From positions 7,625,958 through 7,689,957 of the forward strand of contig CM038913.1 of the NCBI GenBank assembly GCA_021904315.1: a stretch of 64,000 nucleotides of DNA. The letters are read 5' to 3'. Under the pieces are notes generated by a model. That model was not told where the DNA came from and did no database searches. It was given only the letters and a program-made list of their open reading frames with translations. Shown piece after piece: positions 63,061 to 64,000 of the stretch (positions are counted from its first letter, which is position 1; the number at the start of each line of letters is the position of its first letter). A program made the position numbers and the translations under genes. The DNA is from Sphagnum magellanicum. Taxonomy: Eukaryota; Streptophyta; Sphagnopsida; Sphagnales; Sphagnaceae.

Positions 63061-64000
63061 TTTTTTAGCTTCTTTTGTGCACTTTATTTGAAGATCCAAC
63101 CTACAAGGTTTTTTGGTTTGGTCTATATTTGAATCAAGATATTGTCATGCTTTCATCCCAATTCTTGAAAGGTGACCATGTTTGTCATCCTTTTGGACAT
63201 TATTTACAACACCACAAAACATTGAAAGGAATACTAAAAACCTTGTATGAACAAAATAAATCCAATTACTATATGAAATCATGTTAAAATTATGAGTTGT
63301 CAACACCATTCTATCATGTTACCACATAAACACCACATTATCCACCCATTATAGATTTTTTTTAACACGAGGTTAGAGCAAGGAAAAGTCTTGTCTTGTG
63401 CTCCCACATGACCTCAATTTAAATAAGGGGGAATCTCCAAATAGGTTCAAATAACAAGCTTATTTAAATGGCCAAAATATGAATCATTGCAAAAATTACA
63501 AAAATTATTATGCCAAATTACAAGTTCCGAAAAAATTGGGAAAAAAGAGAAAAAAACCAAAATAAAGATACATGTAATGTTTGAACATGTCAAACAATTG
63601 CAAAGTTTCTAAAAGGTTTGTGAAGAATGGGGGAAAAATCATCTACAACCAAGGTGCATACATCTTTCAAATGAAGTTGTTGATCCATGGTTTAAAGTTG
63701 CATTCCCTTCACAAGGGTTTGTGCATAAAGGAAGTAAACAAAACAATCAAAATTCTTTGGTGTTCCTTCTAAAATATGAAATGTGGTCTACATTATACAC
63801 AAGCTTTCTTAATTGTTTTTCCTAACTATGGAAAGTGAGCTTTTAGTAGATGCATGTGAACAAAATATGTACTTCTTTTCCACCTTTCCATTTTCAAATC
63901 ATAACCAAATCCTTTCTTTCATCATGTGTGGCCTCTTCCACCTTATTGATGTGCTTCAAGAAACCATGAAGCCATGACTACCACATGTTCATGAATGATC
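63061..64000. other. AT-rich intergenic DNA, no gene seen
   Basis: Short open frames on the plus strand (for example 63075-63287 and 63581-63772) have no recognisable content. The segment may include the 5' flank of the decayed transposon, but no end repeat was identified. Confidence 0.45.

Noticed and set aside
1-64000. tRNA, rRNA or other structured RNA genes
   Set aside because: I saw no convincing B-box/anticodon-arm pattern or rRNA core sequence by eye. A covariance-model scan would be needed to exclude them.

Overview
The window reads as nuclear DNA of a land plant or close streptophyte. Five multi-exon genes with canonical GT-AG introns (one GC-AG) encode proteins whose recognisable relatives are plant forms, and they sit in AT-rich, CpG-poor intergenic DNA full of decayed retroelements, small inverted-repeat elements and minisatellites. 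Compact introns (mostly about 70-700 bp) beside long repeat-derived spacers would suit a seed-free plant, but I cannot fix the lineage from this sequence.

Layout. 1-17 kb: gene-free DNA with a diverged tandem repeat, a GC-rich LTR-like block (about 8.44-9.44 kb), a broken Ty3/gypsy-type fossil on the minus strand (about 9.99-12.7 kb) and a weaker gag-like trace (about 14.2-14.9 kb). 17-30 kb: a gene cluster, all on the plus strand: an HRD3/SEL1L-type ERAD protein (17794-21130, 8 exons, 705 aa), a conserved protein I cannot name (23600-26111, 6 exons, 313 aa), and a GalT-family nucleotidyltransferase closest to plant ADP-glucose phosphorylase (27726-29919, 4 exons, 344 aa). 30-41 kb: spacer with an almost G-free pyrimidine tract (about 32.46-33.65 kb), a small GC-rich island, an unrecognised broken coding region (36.0-37.2 kb), a telomere-motif palindrome (38999-39029) and a Ty1/copia fossil (40.5-41.2 kb). 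41.7-45.4 kb: alpha-SNAP (9 exons, 292 aa), with a 62-bp minisatellite in intron 1. 45.4-49.6 kb: spacer with two MITE-like elements and a 230-bp tandem repeat. 49.6-56.2 kb, minus strand: nucleoporin NUP133 (8 exons, 1264 aa), convergent with alpha-SNAP. 56.2-64 kb: AT-rich spacer with a decayed pogo/Jerky-type DNA transposase on the minus strand (about 62.0-63.06 kb).

The recognised genes are housekeeping genes of separate pathways: ER quality control, nucleotide-sugar metabolism, SNARE recycling and the nuclear pore. Nothing indicates that they act as one system. I did not find a clear new biological system; the most unusual material is in the repeats, the unnamed plant gene and the unrecognised broken coding region. 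Exon boundaries were derived by eye from splice consensus, reading phase and family similarity; all five models close in frame.
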